DNA of 64,000 nt from Humidesulfovibrio sp. (GTDB lineage: Bacteria; Desulfobacterota; Desulfovibrionia; Desulfovibrionales; Desulfovibrionaceae), in NCBI GenBank assembly GCA_031292175.1, contig JARLHQ010000003.1, positions 124,001-188,000 on the forward strand, given 5' to 3'. How positions within the stretch are numbered: position 1 is the stretch's first letter; each line of letters begins with the position of its first letter. A program made the translations under genes and the position numbers. Below are positions 8,601 through 16,313 of the stretch, in pieces. Under the pieces are notes generated by a model. The model did not search any database. It saw only the letters and a program-made list of their open reading frames with translations, and had not been told where the DNA came from.

Positions 8601-8691
8601 CGACACCTGCCACGAATACCTGGAGGACATCCAGGCGCTGGCCGCGCGCTTAGAGAGCGCCGAGCCGCGCCAGCTGCCCGCCAGGGCATAA
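5602..8691 (+). CDS. Large membrane protein, unknown function
   Basis: 1029 residues from ATG 5602, which has a ribosome site AAAGGAAA four bases away; upstream in-frame codons read as non-coding. The first 660 residues are soluble and helical, with a barrel-like segment near 210-260 (LTVVYYNHVPHTAAAELLEA, then IGIEFTPRFRGRFLKVIW). Around 674-840 there are four to six hydrophobic segments (KILAGFIPAALTFGL, WWVLAYFGAFIWFAITGV, SPLLLYTVVALANGLYIMC, LSIPLALLYSNVIVLLL). A C-terminal helical domain of about 190 residues follows (TRLRVWDYKGKLAQLFDTF to the end). No catalytic motif is recognised. It stands alone between terminators. The size and soluble-membrane-soluble layout suggest an envelope or lipid-linked machine, but this is inference. 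Confidence 0.75.
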   Translation: MPESTFPRPQTGVDFDLARPSRAFFDRKDYELLRIVRDVINRADAPSHKKLLAPYMHPHGIKEMAAARGLRIAYAVVHLLGSLETGKAEDRLSALRSLHAEVLTTARSGLRRNTARVLVQLMKDMVRAGGDTLAQLLFARDFREACSGKPRVIRRHLANYHLLEMPEDQSQIAFDDHVHDANTKGRKSSTHLVLDAWIKGIQNLTVVYYNHVPHTAAAELLEAARVLELKVRIGIEFTPRFRGRFLKVIWVPGGFASPPEFLDFLSQPATVAFMDEGREVSLFHQRYVADVFNVFNELHRNTLERDYGLVLPPLSLEQFQRFVGAGQASLWHLGKFIHERLLPLMQRQAEALRHEMQSATGPEREEIRQQIGKLAKLDTDELIALFLEPLRNPMLRSPDIPNEDPATPQLLRLSPQELTRRLQDIHPIGRITLSLGNLRVEEVLEILYDCRGAITHLEIVNMKDRAMGREIDRERVNALQEALNTSNIIKLKKLIRSIIEAVPEKSVRDKLEEILFDIATLHACYRKTPLASCIGTDSTGQSSRLYGMGMVIEDTLPARARRALRGMPEAASKRLDVRAETHRRTTELPDDDHEPERGLLYVLAVSVPRLRFLVRRTSVEWLSETFRLTPGRPGNVSLLGGIQRENGQASGLGLEPPAKSTMPRLLHPRYLNTTLKIGLKILAGFIPAALTFGLTKDWWVLAYFGAFIWFAITGVRNIIQMVLSAGGLVRSSLLRWNDLVSWDRLADSLLYTGFSVPLLDYLVKTLLLNRELDVTLATSPLLLYTVVALANGLYIMCHNFVRGLPKGSAFGNLFRSVLSIPLALLYSNVIVLLLKAAGHQDAALLVEPWAAVISKLASDCVAGVIEGLVDRAQATRLRVWDYKGKLAQLFDTFQKLELRFPQEDVLALLESPKQFMLTMNYEDKGLENIIIVNALDLLYFWMYQPRARTVLAEYLKEMGVEERKVFLLSQYVLLREREISQLFLDGLVGKNFAPALAFYLDTCHEYLEDIQALAARLESAEPRQLPARA

Positions 8692-8718
8692 AAAAGGCGG
8701 CCGCCGAAGCAGCCGCCC
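8690..8718 (-). terminator. Terminator of the kor-aroE operon
   Basis: Read on the minus strand: GGCGGCTGC-TTCG-GCGGCCGCC followed by six Ts, a nine-pair stem with a stable tetraloop. It lies between the converging aroE and the large membrane protein gene and may serve both. Confidence 0.8.
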
Positions 8719-8742
8719 TGTAGAGCATCAGTTTCCCCGGGC

Positions 8743-9582
8743 TCAGCCGCCGGTCAGGATCATGTCGGCCATGAGCACTTGGCGCGCGCGGCCCTCGTCC
8801 AGGCGGACGCCGGTCCAGATCTCGAACTGCGCCAACCCCTGGTGCAGGAACATGGACAGCCCGGACAGGCAGGCCACGCCAGCCGCCTGCGCGTCTGCCA
8901 TGAACCGCGTCCGCACGGGGTTATAGACCAGATCGAACACCAAAGAGACGCCGCCGAATGCGTCGGCCGGCCAGGGCGACTGGTCCTGGTTCTCGCCCAA
9001 CATGCCGAGCGGCGTGGTGTTGAGCACCAGCGACCACGTCCCCACGCGCTCCTCCCAGGGCACCGCGCGCACGCCGAAGTCCGCGGCGAGCTTTTCCACC
9101 TTGGAGGCCGTGCGGTTCGCCACAGCGATGTCCGCCACGCCAAGCTCCTTCAGCGCCGCACAGGCGGCCCTTGCCGCTCCACCAGCCCCAAGCACAAGCG
9201 CGCTCTTCAACGCGCCCCTATGGGCCTCCAGCGGCTTCACAAGGCCTTCTACGTCAGTGTTGTCGCCCAGGAGCTTTCCCTCTCGCCAAAAGAGCGTGTT
9301 CACCGCGCCCACGGCCTTGGCCCGGTCGGTAAGACCGTCCAGAAAGGGCATGACCGCCTGCTTGTGCGGGATGGTGACGCTGACGCCCTTGATGTGGCGC
9401 GCGCGCACCTCGGCCACGAAGGCCTTGAGCTTCGCCGGCTGCGTGGGCCAAGGCACGTACGCCCCGGGCAGGCCCGACTGCTTGAGCCCCCAGTTGTGCA
9501 GGAGCGGGCTTTTGCTGTGCCCCAGGGGCCAGCCGATGATGCCGTACTGTCCCTGGGGCTTTTTGTTGGCGTTCGGCTGCAC
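8743..9582 (-). CDS. aroE: Shikimate dehydrogenase
   Basis: Reduces 3-dehydroshikimate to shikimate with NADPH in aromatic amino acid synthesis. 279 residues, usual for AroE. Visible motifs: the shikimate-binding segment IIGWPLGHSKSPLLHN near the start, VSVTIPHK with the catalytic Lys, AVNTL, GDNTDVEG with the catalytic Asp, the Rossmann loop VLGAGGAARAA for NADP, and NTTPLGM. It is the last gene of the minus-strand run; its start lies one base after the stop of the oxidoreductase gamma subunit, so it is probably co-transcribed although functionally separate. The N-terminal extension MQPNANKKPQGQ is a little longer than usual. Confidence 0.95.
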   Translation of the reverse strand: MQPNANKKPQGQYGIIGWPLGHSKSPLLHNWGLKQSGLPGAYVPWPTQPAKLKAFVAEVRARHIKGVSVTIPHKQAVMPFLDGLTDRAKAVGAVNTLFWREGKLLGDNTDVEGLVKPLEAHRGALKSALVLGAGGAARAACAALKELGVADIAVANRTASKVEKLAADFGVRAVPWEERVGTWSLVLNTTPLGMLGENQDQSPWPADAFGGVSLVFDLVYNPVRTRFMADAQAAGVACLSGLSMFLHQGLAQFEIWTGVRLDEGRARQVLMADMILTGG

Positions 9583-9583
9583 G

Positions 9584-10210
9584 CTATTTCTTCTTTGCTG
9601 CGGGCTTTTTAACGGCGATTTTCTTGGCGGCGTTTTTCATGGCGACGGAAACGGGCGCGTCCGCAAGCTGCTTCAGGGCGTGCTCCGCTCCCGCGCGCAG
9701 GGCCGCGATGTTCAACGGCACGATCTTGGCGGGCATGACGGACGAGAGGCAGCCTTCCACGGTCTCCAGCTTCACCATGCCCGTGGCCGCCACGTACGCG
9801 CCCAGCATGACGGTGTTCACCGCGCGGGCGTTGCCCACCTGGTCGGCCAGTTCGTTGGCGGGCACCAGCACCGTGCGGATGCGGCCGCCCTTCTCCACCA
9901 GCTCCGGATCCACCAGCGAGGCGTTGATGATCTGGATGCCGCCGTCCGCCAGTTTGGGCTGGAACTTGTCCAGGCTGGGACGGTTCATGATGATGAGGCT
10001 TTTCGGCGCGTTGATGATGGGCGAGCCGATTTCCTCCTCGGACAGGACCACTGTGCAGTTGGCCGTGCCGCCGCGCATCTCCACACCGTAGACGGGGATG
10101 TAGGTGACGTTCAGCTTTTCCCGCATGCCCGCGTAGGCCAGCAGGTTGCCGATCAGGAGCACGCCCTGCCCGCCGAAGCCGGCCATGATGACGTCAATGT
10201 AGCGTTTCAT
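9584..10210 (-). CDS. korC: 2-oxoacid:ferredoxin oxidoreductase, gamma subunit
   Basis: Gamma subunit of the CoA-dependent 2-oxoacid:ferredoxin oxidoreductase, which decarboxylates a 2-oxoacid and passes electrons to ferredoxin. 208 residues; the hallmark GFGGQGVLLIGNLLA at the N terminus and the segment YGVEMRGGTANCTVVLSEEE are typical of this subunit. The C terminus carries an Ala/Lys-rich tail (KNAAKKIAVKKPAAKKK), unusual for the family and probably disordered. Its start codon overlaps the beta-subunit stop by one base. The likely substrate is 2-oxoglutarate or a branched-chain 2-oxoacid; sequence alone does not decide. Confidence 0.9.
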   Translation of the reverse strand: MKRYIDVIMAGFGGQGVLLIGNLLAYAGMREKLNVTYIPVYGVEMRGGTANCTVVLSEEEIGSPIINAPKSLIIMNRPSLDKFQPKLADGGIQIINASLVDPELVEKGGRIRTVLVPANELADQVGNARAVNTVMLGAYVAATGMVKLETVEGCLSSVMPAKIVPLNIAALRAGAEHALKQLADAPVSVAMKNAAKKIAVKKPAAKKK

Positions 10211-11019
10211 TATTCGCCTCCCGCAACCGTCGAACCGCAGGTGCCATCCGCGGCCACGTCCCGGTACACGCCCAGGGGGAAGTAGGGGATCATCTCGTCG
10301 GTGATGCGCTTGTTGGCCGCCACCGGCGTCATGCGCCAGTTGGTGGGGCAGCCGGACAGAAGCTCCACGAAGCCGAAGCCCAGCCCCTTGGTCTGAACCT
10401 CGAAGGCCTGGCGCATATACTTCTTGGCTTGGCGGATGTCCTTCACGGAATCGAGCGAGCCGCGCGCGCAGAAGGCCGTGCCGCCCAGCTGGGCGATGAG
10501 CTCGGCCATGCGGATGGGCGAGCCTTCACGGTCCTTGCACCGGCCGACGGGACAGGTGGTGGTCTTCTGGCCAAGGAGCGTGGTCGGGGCCATCTGTCCG
10601 CCAGTCATGCCATAGACCGTGTTGTTCACGAACACGACGCTGATGCGCTCGCCGCGGTTGGCCGCGTGCATGATTTCGGCCATGCCGATGGAGGCCAGGT
10701 CGCCATCACCCTGGTAGGTGAACACGAACTTGTCGGGCCGGGCGCGCTTTACGCCTGTGGCGACGGCCGGGGCGCGGCCGTGCGGCGACTCCACGCTGTC
10801 GGCGTCGATGTAGTTGTACAAAAACACGGAACAGCCGATGGAGGCCACGGCGATGGTCTTCTCTACAAGCTCAAGCTCATCCAGCAGCTCGGCCACCAGA
10901 CGGTGGGCGATGCCGTGGTGGCAGCCAGGGCAGTAGTGCGTGGCGCGATCGACCATGGAGGCGGGCCGGGCAAACACCAGCTCCTCGCTTGCGCTCGCGT
11001 CTTTAGTGGGCATGGACAT
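10210..11019 (-). CDS. korB: 2-oxoacid:ferredoxin oxidoreductase, beta (TPP) subunit
   Basis: Binds thiamine diphosphate and carries out the decarboxylation. 269 residues. The N-terminal YCPGCHHGIAHRL is typical. The TPP/Mg signature is visible as YQGDGDLASIG followed by FVNNTVYGMTGGQ, a GDG-to-NN motif of the right spacing. The ribosome site GGGAGG lies before ATG 11019. Gene order alpha-beta-gamma with a separate ferredoxin-like delta subunit upstream matches the Kor/Vor class rather than fused pyruvate:ferredoxin oxidoreductase. Start and stop almost touch those of the neighbours, indicating one translationally coupled operon. Confidence 0.92.
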   Translation of the reverse strand: MSMPTKDASASEELVFARPASMVDRATHYCPGCHHGIAHRLVAELLDELELVEKTIAVASIGCSVFLYNYIDADSVESPHGRAPAVATGVKRARPDKFVFTYQGDGDLASIGMAEIMHAANRGERISVVFVNNTVYGMTGGQMAPTTLLGQKTTTCPVGRCKDREGSPIRMAELIAQLGGTAFCARGSLDSVKDIRQAKKYMRQAFEVQTKGLGFGFVELLSGCPTNWRMTPVAANKRITDEMIPYFPLGVYRDVAADGTCGSTVAGGE

Positions 11020-11021
11020 GG

Positions 11022-12104
11022 CTATTTCCTCCCCAGCGCGCGCAGGATGGGCGCTTCGAAGTCATCGGGGCTCGGCATGTTGCCGGGGTAGACGCAAAAC
11101 AGGTCCGAGTCGGCATACTTGCGCACGGACAGGCGCACATCTTCGACCATCTGGCCCAGGTTGTGCTCAATGGTCAGGAAGCGCTTGCCTTCCTTCGCCA
11201 GCTTCTCCAGCGCCTTTTCCGGGAAAGGATAGAGCGTCTTGGGCCGGAACAGACCGACCTTCTTGCCCTTGGCGCGCAGCGCGCGCACCGCGTTCTTGGC
11301 GATGCGCCCGATGGAGCCGTAGGCCACCACCACCAGATCCGCGTCCTTGACCTCGAAGGTCTCGAAGTCCACGAGCTTCTTCCAGGCGTCGTACTTGGCC
11401 TGCAGTTTCATGTTCTGCCCGGCCAATTCGCCGTCCATGAGGAAGAGCGACTTGATGATGCGGTGCTCACGCTTGCCCGCCCCGCTCTTGGACGCGCCGA
11501 TGAGCCGCCAGTCGCCGCCCTCTTCCGGGTCCACGACCTTGGGCGCGCGCGGAACAATGGGCTCCTTCATCTGCCCGATGATGGCGTCGCCCAGGATGAG
11601 CACCGGATTCTTGGAACCAAACGCCAAGTCAAAGGCGTCGTACGTCATGTCGTAGGCTTCCTGTGCGCTGGAAGGCGCCAGGACGAGCAGTCGGTAGTCG
11701 CCATGCCCGCCGCCGCGCGTGGACTGAAAATAATCGCCCTGGCTGGGGCCGATGTCGCCCAGGCCCGGGCCGCCGCGGTTCATGTTCACGATGACGGCCG
11801 GGATCTCGCTGCCGGCCATGTAGCTGATGGCCTCCTGCTTCAGGCTCATGCCCGGGGAGGAGGAGCTGGTCATGGCGCGGACGCCGCAGGCCCCGGCGCC
11901 GAGCAGCATGTTCGCCGCGGCGACTTCGCTTTCGGCCTGGACGAACTCGCCGCCGGCCTCGACCAGATGCTTGCTCATGAATTCGGGAATGTCATTCTGC
12001 GGGGTGATGGGATAGCCAAAGAAACAGCGGCACCCGGCGGCCAGGGCGCCCATGGCGATGGCCTCGTTGCCCTTGACGAACAATTTTTCCATTTTGTCTG
12101 CCAT
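11022..12104 (-). CDS. korA: 2-oxoacid:ferredoxin oxidoreductase, alpha subunit
   Basis: Contributes the pyrimidine-binding half of the thiamine site and the CoA-contacting domain. 360 residues. Typical segments: GCRCFFGYPITPQNDI, FVQAESEVAAANMLLGA with the activating Glu, SSSSPGMSLKQEAISYMA, and NRGGPGLGDIGPSQGDYF. The C-terminal part (AYGSIGRIAKNAVRALRAKG to YPFPEKAL) is the transketolase-C-like domain. Ribosome site GGAGG before ATG 12104. It follows the ferredoxin subunit by 8 bases. Confidence 0.92.
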   Translation of the reverse strand: MADKMEKLFVKGNEAIAMGALAAGCRCFFGYPITPQNDIPEFMSKHLVEAGGEFVQAESEVAAANMLLGAGACGVRAMTSSSSPGMSLKQEAISYMAGSEIPAVIVNMNRGGPGLGDIGPSQGDYFQSTRGGGHGDYRLLVLAPSSAQEAYDMTYDAFDLAFGSKNPVLILGDAIIGQMKEPIVPRAPKVVDPEEGGDWRLIGASKSGAGKREHRIIKSLFLMDGELAGQNMKLQAKYDAWKKLVDFETFEVKDADLVVVAYGSIGRIAKNAVRALRAKGKKVGLFRPKTLYPFPEKALEKLAKEGKRFLTIEHNLGQMVEDVRLSVRKYADSDLFCVYPGNMPSPDDFEAPILRALGRK

Positions 12105-12112
12105 ACGCCCTC

Positions 12113-12346
12113 CTAGGCAGCCTTCTTGGGCTTTTTGCTGCGCCAGACCTCAATGGCCACGTCCGGGCAGATGGTGGCGCAGGACGCGCACCCGGTGCAC
12201 TTGCCCATACTCTCGGCAGGGACCTCGGTCACCTTGTAGCCGTGCTGGTTGATGCGCTCACTCTGCCGGATGATCTCCACCGGGCAGACCTGGGTGCACA
12301 GGAGGCACCCTTTGCAGCGCTCCTCCGAAACGGTGATGCGGGACAT
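12113..12346 (-). CDS. korD: 2-oxoacid oxidoreductase delta subunit, 2[4Fe-4S] ferredoxin
   Basis: 77 residues starting at ATG 12346 (MSRITV), with the ribosome site AAAGGGG just upstream; longer readings in this frame are not needed. Two complete clusters, CKGCLLCTQVCP and CTGCASCATICP, each CxxCxxCxxxCP, bind two [4Fe-4S] clusters that carry electrons from the thiamine site to soluble ferredoxin. The C terminus is Lys-rich (RSKKPKKAA). It is the first gene of the kor operon. Confidence 0.92.
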   Translation of the reverse strand: MSRITVSEERCKGCLLCTQVCPVEIIRQSERINQHGYKVTEVPAESMGKCTGCASCATICPDVAIEVWRSKKPKKAA

Positions 12347-12404
12347 GGAACACCCCTTTGGCCGCGCGCATTCGCATGCCGCTGGCTCTTTCAAAATCTC
12401 CGGT

Positions 12405-13532
12405 TCACACGATGAACATGGCGTCGCCGTAGGAAAAAAAACGGAAGCCCTGGGCGAGCGCCAAAGCATAGGCAGCCATGATGCGTTCACGGCCCGCCAG
12501 GGCCGAGACCATAATCAGGAGACTTGATTCTGGCAAATGAAAATTGGTCAGCAAAGCGTCCACCACGGCAAAGCTTTTACCTGGAATGATGTAGATTTCC
12601 GTCTCGCCCTGGAAGGCCGCGACCTCGCCTTGGGCGGCGAACATGCCCTCCAGGCTGCGCGCGCTGGTGGTGCCCACGGCAATCACCGGCAGTCCCGCCG
12701 ACTTGGCCTCGCGCACGGCCAGGGCCGTGGTCTCCGGCACCTCGACGTACTCCGCGTGCATCTTGTGTGCGCGGATGTCGCCCTCGCGCACCGGGCTGAA
12801 GGTCCCATAGCCCACGTAGAGTGTCACTTCGGTCCAACGGAAGCCCTTGGCGGCTAGGCTTGCGCACACCTCGGGCGTGAAATGCAGGCCCGCGGTCGGC
12901 GCGGCCACGCTCCCGGCCTTGGCGGCGTCGGCGTACACGGTCTGATAGCGCTCGCGGTCTGCGGCGTCGTCGGGGCGCTCCAGATACGGAGGCAAAGGCA
13001 TATGCCCTATTTCATTCAATATAGATGCGATATCGCCCGTCCACTCCAAACGCACGCGGCACCGCCCGAACTCGCCGCGCTCAAGCAGCGTCACCGTCAA
13101 CGGCGCGTCGAAGAGCGCGGCCTCGCCCAGCTTCATACGCTTGGCCGTGCGCACCAAGGCCACGGCCTCGGCACTTTTGCGGCCCTCGGGCAAAGGTTTC
13201 ACGTGAAGCAACGGCAGGGGGGTGAGCAGAAGCAGCTCCACGCGCCCGCCCGTGGCCCTGCGCCCGAAGATACGCGCCGGGAATACCCTGGAATTGTTGG
13301 CGACAAGCAGCCCGCCCTGGGGGAAACGCTCGGCCAGAATCTCCGGCAGCTGGACAAAGGCGTCCACGCGGTCCGCGCCTGAACCACGATCCAACACGAG
13401 CAGACGCGAGCCGTCGCGCCTTTCGGCCGGACGCCGGGCGATGCGCTCCTCTGGCAGTTCGTAGGTGTAGCTAGTCAGACGGAAGACTTCGGGGATGGCC
13501 GGATTTTCCGGCGCGTTTTCGTTGTGCCGCAT
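12405..13532 (-). CDS. queA: tRNA preQ1(34) SAM ribosyltransferase-isomerase
   Basis: Transfers and rearranges the ribosyl part of S-adenosylmethionine onto preQ1 in tRNA, giving epoxyqueuosine. 375 residues from ATG 13532; the conserved core starts at YELPEERIARRPAERRDGSR. Typical motifs are LLVANNSRVFPARIFGRR, SVAAPTAGLHFT, TLYVGYGTFSPVREGDI, HAEYVEVPE, VGTTSARSLE and LLTNFHLPESSLLIMVSA. It stands alone, with the kor operon downstream on the same strand 58 bases away. A 16-base near-match to parS lies inside the gene (13195-13210). Another queuosine gene, queD, is in this window at 53 kb. Confidence 0.95.
   Translation of the reverse strand: MRHNENAPENPAIPEVFRLTSYTYELPEERIARRPAERRDGSRLLVLDRGSGADRVDAFVQLPEILAERFPQGGLLVANNSRVFPARIFGRRATGGRVELLLLTPLPLLHVKPLPEGRKSAEAVALVRTAKRMKLGEAALFDAPLTVTLLERGEFGRCRVRLEWTGDIASILNEIGHMPLPPYLERPDDAADRERYQTVYADAAKAGSVAAPTAGLHFTPEVCASLAAKGFRWTEVTLYVGYGTFSPVREGDIRAHKMHAEYVEVPETTALAVREAKSAGLPVIAVGTTSARSLEGMFAAQGEVAAFQGETEIYIIPGKSFAVVDALLTNFHLPESSLLIMVSALAGRERIMAAYALALAQGFRFFSYGDAMFIV
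13195..13210. other. parS-like site inside queA
   Basis: GGTTTCACGTGAAGCA matches the ParB-binding consensus TGTTTCACGTGAAACA at 14 of 16 positions with the central TTTCACGTGAA intact. It lies 4.9 kb from the two intergenic parS sites. Whether ParB binds it is unknown. Confidence 0.4.
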
Positions 13533-13699
13533 GGTGGGGGCATACTATCCGATCTCCACGCGATCGCAACCCTTCACGGAGCGCTCACGCCCGCACGGCG
13601 GACCGGCAGGACGTGCACAGCGCCACGCGATTTTCCGCAAACCCCCGGATGACGCTAGTTTTCCCTTGATCTTCAGCCTGATCCTGGTATGGACGGGAC

Positions 13700-14398
13700 A
13701 TGGAACTCCTGGCCCTGAGTGATATTGCCAAACGCACCGGCATTCCCGCGCCCACCGCGCGGCGTTACGCCGCCCTGTTTAAGGACTTCCTTTCCGGCCG
13801 CCGTCTGGGGCGCATGACACGCTACCCTGAAGAAGCCGTCGGCATCTTTCAGCGCATTGGTGAGCTGTATGCGGAGGGGCGCATCACTGCTGAGATTGAG
13901 GACATGCTGCGCCTGGATTTTCCGCGTACTATTGAGATCGGCCCCGCCATGGAGCCCATCGCCCTGCCCGCCGTTGCCCAGGATTTGCCCGGCAACCTCG
14001 CTGAAGTTTTGTCCGATGCCCTCTCCGAAGCTCTGTCCAGTTCCATTGCTCATTTTTCCGAAGCGCTGGACAAACTTTCCGAGCAAAAAACCAGCCTGGA
14101 CTCTCATCAGACGGACATCAACAAACTGAAGAACGGTTTTGTGCTTCTGGCGCGCAACCTCAAGCGCATCGCTAAGCGTGACCAGGCCGACGTCTCAGCG
14201 CAGGTGGCGAAGCTCGCGGAGCGGCTCAAGGCTATTGAGCCAAAACTTGCGGTCATGGAAGAGATCTCTCTGACACTGACCAGCGACAATGCCGACCTCA
14301 AGGCGCGGCTCTCCGCACAGGAGGTGGAGCTCCGCCGTCTGCGCGAGGAGCGGGACCACTTCGAAGCGCAGTTCCGCCGCGCGAGCGGACAAGGCTGA
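13700..14398 (+). CDS. MerR-like HTH protein with coiled coil
   Basis: 232 residues from ATG 13700. The N terminus (LALSDIAKRTGIPAPTARRY, then a wing ending RYPEEAVGIFQRIGELYAEG) is a MerR-type winged helix-turn-helix. The middle (residues 95-130) is amphipathic, and residues 130-228 form a long charged heptad-like coiled coil (LKRIAKRDQ to LRREERDHF style). No metal- or ligand-binding Cys is seen, unlike metal-responsive MerR proteins. HTH plus long coiled coil is the layout of RacA, the Bacillus origin-anchoring protein, and of some phage and plasmid partition proteins. The gene lies 4 kb from parS and parA. DNA binding is likely; a role in chromosome organisation is a hypothesis. Confidence 0.7.
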   Translation: MELLALSDIAKRTGIPAPTARRYAALFKDFLSGRRLGRMTRYPEEAVGIFQRIGELYAEGRITAEIEDMLRLDFPRTIEIGPAMEPIALPAVAQDLPGNLAEVLSDALSEALSSSIAHFSEALDKLSEQKTSLDSHQTDINKLKNGFVLLARNLKRIAKRDQADVSAQVAKLAERLKAIEPKLAVMEEISLTLTSDNADLKARLSAQEVELRRLREERDHFEAQFRRASGQG

Positions 14399-14520
14399 TT
14401 TTCCTTCCGCTTTCTCTGCGCCCTCCAGGCGTTGAGCTTTTTCCTTCTTTCAGATAGTGAGCGCAAATGAACCGTGCAGCATACGGTTTGCGGCCGCATC
14501 CAACCATGAGGAGCCGATTC

Positions 14521-15081
14521 ATGAAACAAGCACACCTTAGATTCTTGGTTTATCCCGCTCTTGCCCTCTCCCTTTGCGCCTGCTCCGGGCTGAGCAGCCG
14601 TACAAACTCCGATCCGGCTCCGGCCCCTGCCTCTGGCGGTCAGGCGGAAACCTATGACAATCCGAATTATTACTATTTATTCGATGACATCCTGATCCCG
14701 AATGGGATGGAGCACTCCACCGACGACGATTTTTCCTTTGATACCCAGCAATTCAAAGCCGGTATTCAGATTTTTCAAGGCCGCGTCGTGTTTGATGACC
14801 TGATCAACTTCTTTCAGAACAGCATGGTCAAAGACGGCTGGAGCAAGGTTTCAGCGGTGCGCTCCAAGAAGAGCATCCTTGTCTTTGAAAAGTCCAACAA
14901 GGCCGCTATCATCGAGTTGGAAGACGGGTTCAAGGCTAAGGCCACCGTGTTCGCGTTGGAGTACAAAGCGGGTGCTCCCGCAGCGCACAAAAGCTCGCTT
15001 CGCTCCGACACCGCGCGTAGCCCAGTCGCTCCGAGCGCGCCCACCCGCAGCAGCTTCTCTGAAAAGGACATTAGCAATTGA
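14521..15081 (+). CDS. Predicted lipoprotein, unknown function
   Basis: 186 residues from ATG 14521, preceded by GAGGAG seven bases upstream; an earlier in-frame ATG at 14467 lacks such support. The signal peptide ends LSLCACSGLSS with a lipobox Cys. The mature part has a conserved-looking domain (residues about 55-145: FDDILIPNGMEHSTDDDFSF, FKAGIQIFQGRVVFDDLINF, SKKSILVFEKSNKAAIIELE) with alternating strands and helices, the style of small outer-membrane-linked lipoproteins. The C-terminal 35 residues are Ala/Ser/Pro-rich. Its TGA stop overlaps the TTG start of coaBC, so the two are translationally coupled, although a functional link is not obvious. Confidence 0.75.
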   Translation: MKQAHLRFLVYPALALSLCACSGLSSRTNSDPAPAPASGGQAETYDNPNYYYLFDDILIPNGMEHSTDDDFSFDTQQFKAGIQIFQGRVVFDDLINFFQNSMVKDGWSKVSAVRSKKSILVFEKSNKAAIIELEDGFKAKATVFALEYKAGAPAAHKSSLRSDTARSPVAPSAPTRSSFSEKDISN

Positions 15082-16313
15082 ACACTGCCCACCTGCGCTT
15101 TCCCTGCTTCCTTGGCAGGCGCGTGCACCTGGGGGTCACTGGCAGCATCTCCGCGTACAAGAGTCTGGAGCTGCTCCGGCTCCTTGTTGACTCCCAGATC
15201 TCCGTCAGTGCGACACTGACCTCCTCGGGCCAGCGTTTCATTGGCGCGGAAAGCTTTCAGGCCCTCGGCGCAGTTGCTGTGCACACGACCATGTTCCCTG
15301 ACGTTCCCACGGATGATCCCTTTGCGCACCTGACTCCCAGCCGCGCCGCCGATGCTTTCGTCATCGCCCCGGCCACCGCCAACATCCTCGCCAAGATCGC
15401 CCATGGCATCGCGGACGACATGCTCTCCACCCAGGCGCTGGCTTTTCGCGGGCCGCTCATCCTCGCCCCGGCCATGAACCCGGCTATGTGGGCCGCCCCT
15501 GCAACCAGGGAGAATTGGCGCACCGTTCTCGAACGCGGTGGCGTGGGCGTTGGCCCCGCCGCTGGCGCGGTGGCTTGCGGCGACACTGGCGAAGGCCGCC
15601 TGAGTCCTGTTGAGCATATTTTCGCGGCTGTTCTGCGCGCCCTGTCCCCCAAGGATCTCCTAGGCCGCAACATCCTGGTGACCCTGGGCCCCACGCGCGA
15701 ACCTTGGGACGCCGTACGCTTTCTCAGCAACCCGTCGAGCGGGCTTATGGGCGCGTGCCTGGCCGTCTCCGCCTGGATGCGCGGCGCCACGGTCAATGTC
15801 GTTGCAGGGCCGACCTCTTTTGACTTTCCGCCGGGCATCACCGTCACACCCGTGAACACGGCCCAGGAAATGCTGACCGCCGCGTCCGAACTCTTCCCTG
15901 CCGCTGATATCGCCTGTTGCACGGCTGCGGTGTGCGACTTCCGTCCCGTACCCCCAGCATCAGGTGCTGAACGGAAACTTAAAAAGCGCGACCTCGGCTC
16001 TTGCTTGCCGTCCATCGAATTGCTCGCCAACCCCGATATCCTGCGGACCCTTGGCGCCACCAAACGCCACGGCCAAACGCTTATCGGCTTCGCCGCCGAG
16101 ACGGATGACCTTCTGGCGCAGGCCAAGCTGAAGCTTGCGGAAAAGCACTTGGATCTTATCGTCGCGAACCGCGTCGGCGTGCCTGGCAGCGGTTTTGAAA
16201 GCGCGACGAACGCCGTGACGGTCCTGGACCGCACAGGCCGCGTCGAGCAGTGGCCGGAACTGCCCAAAACCGAGGTCGCTTGGCGCATATGGGATCTTTT
16301 GCAGCATCTATAG
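15078..16313 (+). CDS. coaBC: Phosphopantothenoylcysteine synthetase/decarboxylase
   Basis: Bifunctional enzyme of coenzyme A synthesis: CoaB joins 4'-phosphopantothenate and cysteine using CTP, CoaC decarboxylates the product with FMN. 411 residues from a TTG start at 15078 that overlaps the previous stop; AAAGGA sits about nine bases before it. CoaC motifs: HLGVTGSISAYKSLEL, APAMNPAMW and ACGDTGEGRLSP with the active-site Cys. CoaB motifs: TLGPTREPWDAVRFLSNPSS, CTAAVCDFRP, KLKKRDLG and GFAAETDD. Domain order and length are standard. The rare TTG start may keep expression low. Confidence 0.93.
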   Translation: MNTAHLRFPCFLGRRVHLGVTGSISAYKSLELLRLLVDSQISVSATLTSSGQRFIGAESFQALGAVAVHTTMFPDVPTDDPFAHLTPSRAADAFVIAPATANILAKIAHGIADDMLSTQALAFRGPLILAPAMNPAMWAAPATRENWRTVLERGGVGVGPAAGAVACGDTGEGRLSPVEHIFAAVLRALSPKDLLGRNILVTLGPTREPWDAVRFLSNPSSGLMGACLAVSAWMRGATVNVVAGPTSFDFPPGITVTPVNTAQEMLTAASELFPAADIACCTAAVCDFRPVPPASGAERKLKKRDLGSCLPSIELLANPDILRTLGATKRHGQTLIGFAAETDDLLAQAKLKLAEKHLDLIVANRVGVPGSGFESATNAVTVLDRTGRVEQWPELPKTEVAWRIWDLLQHL

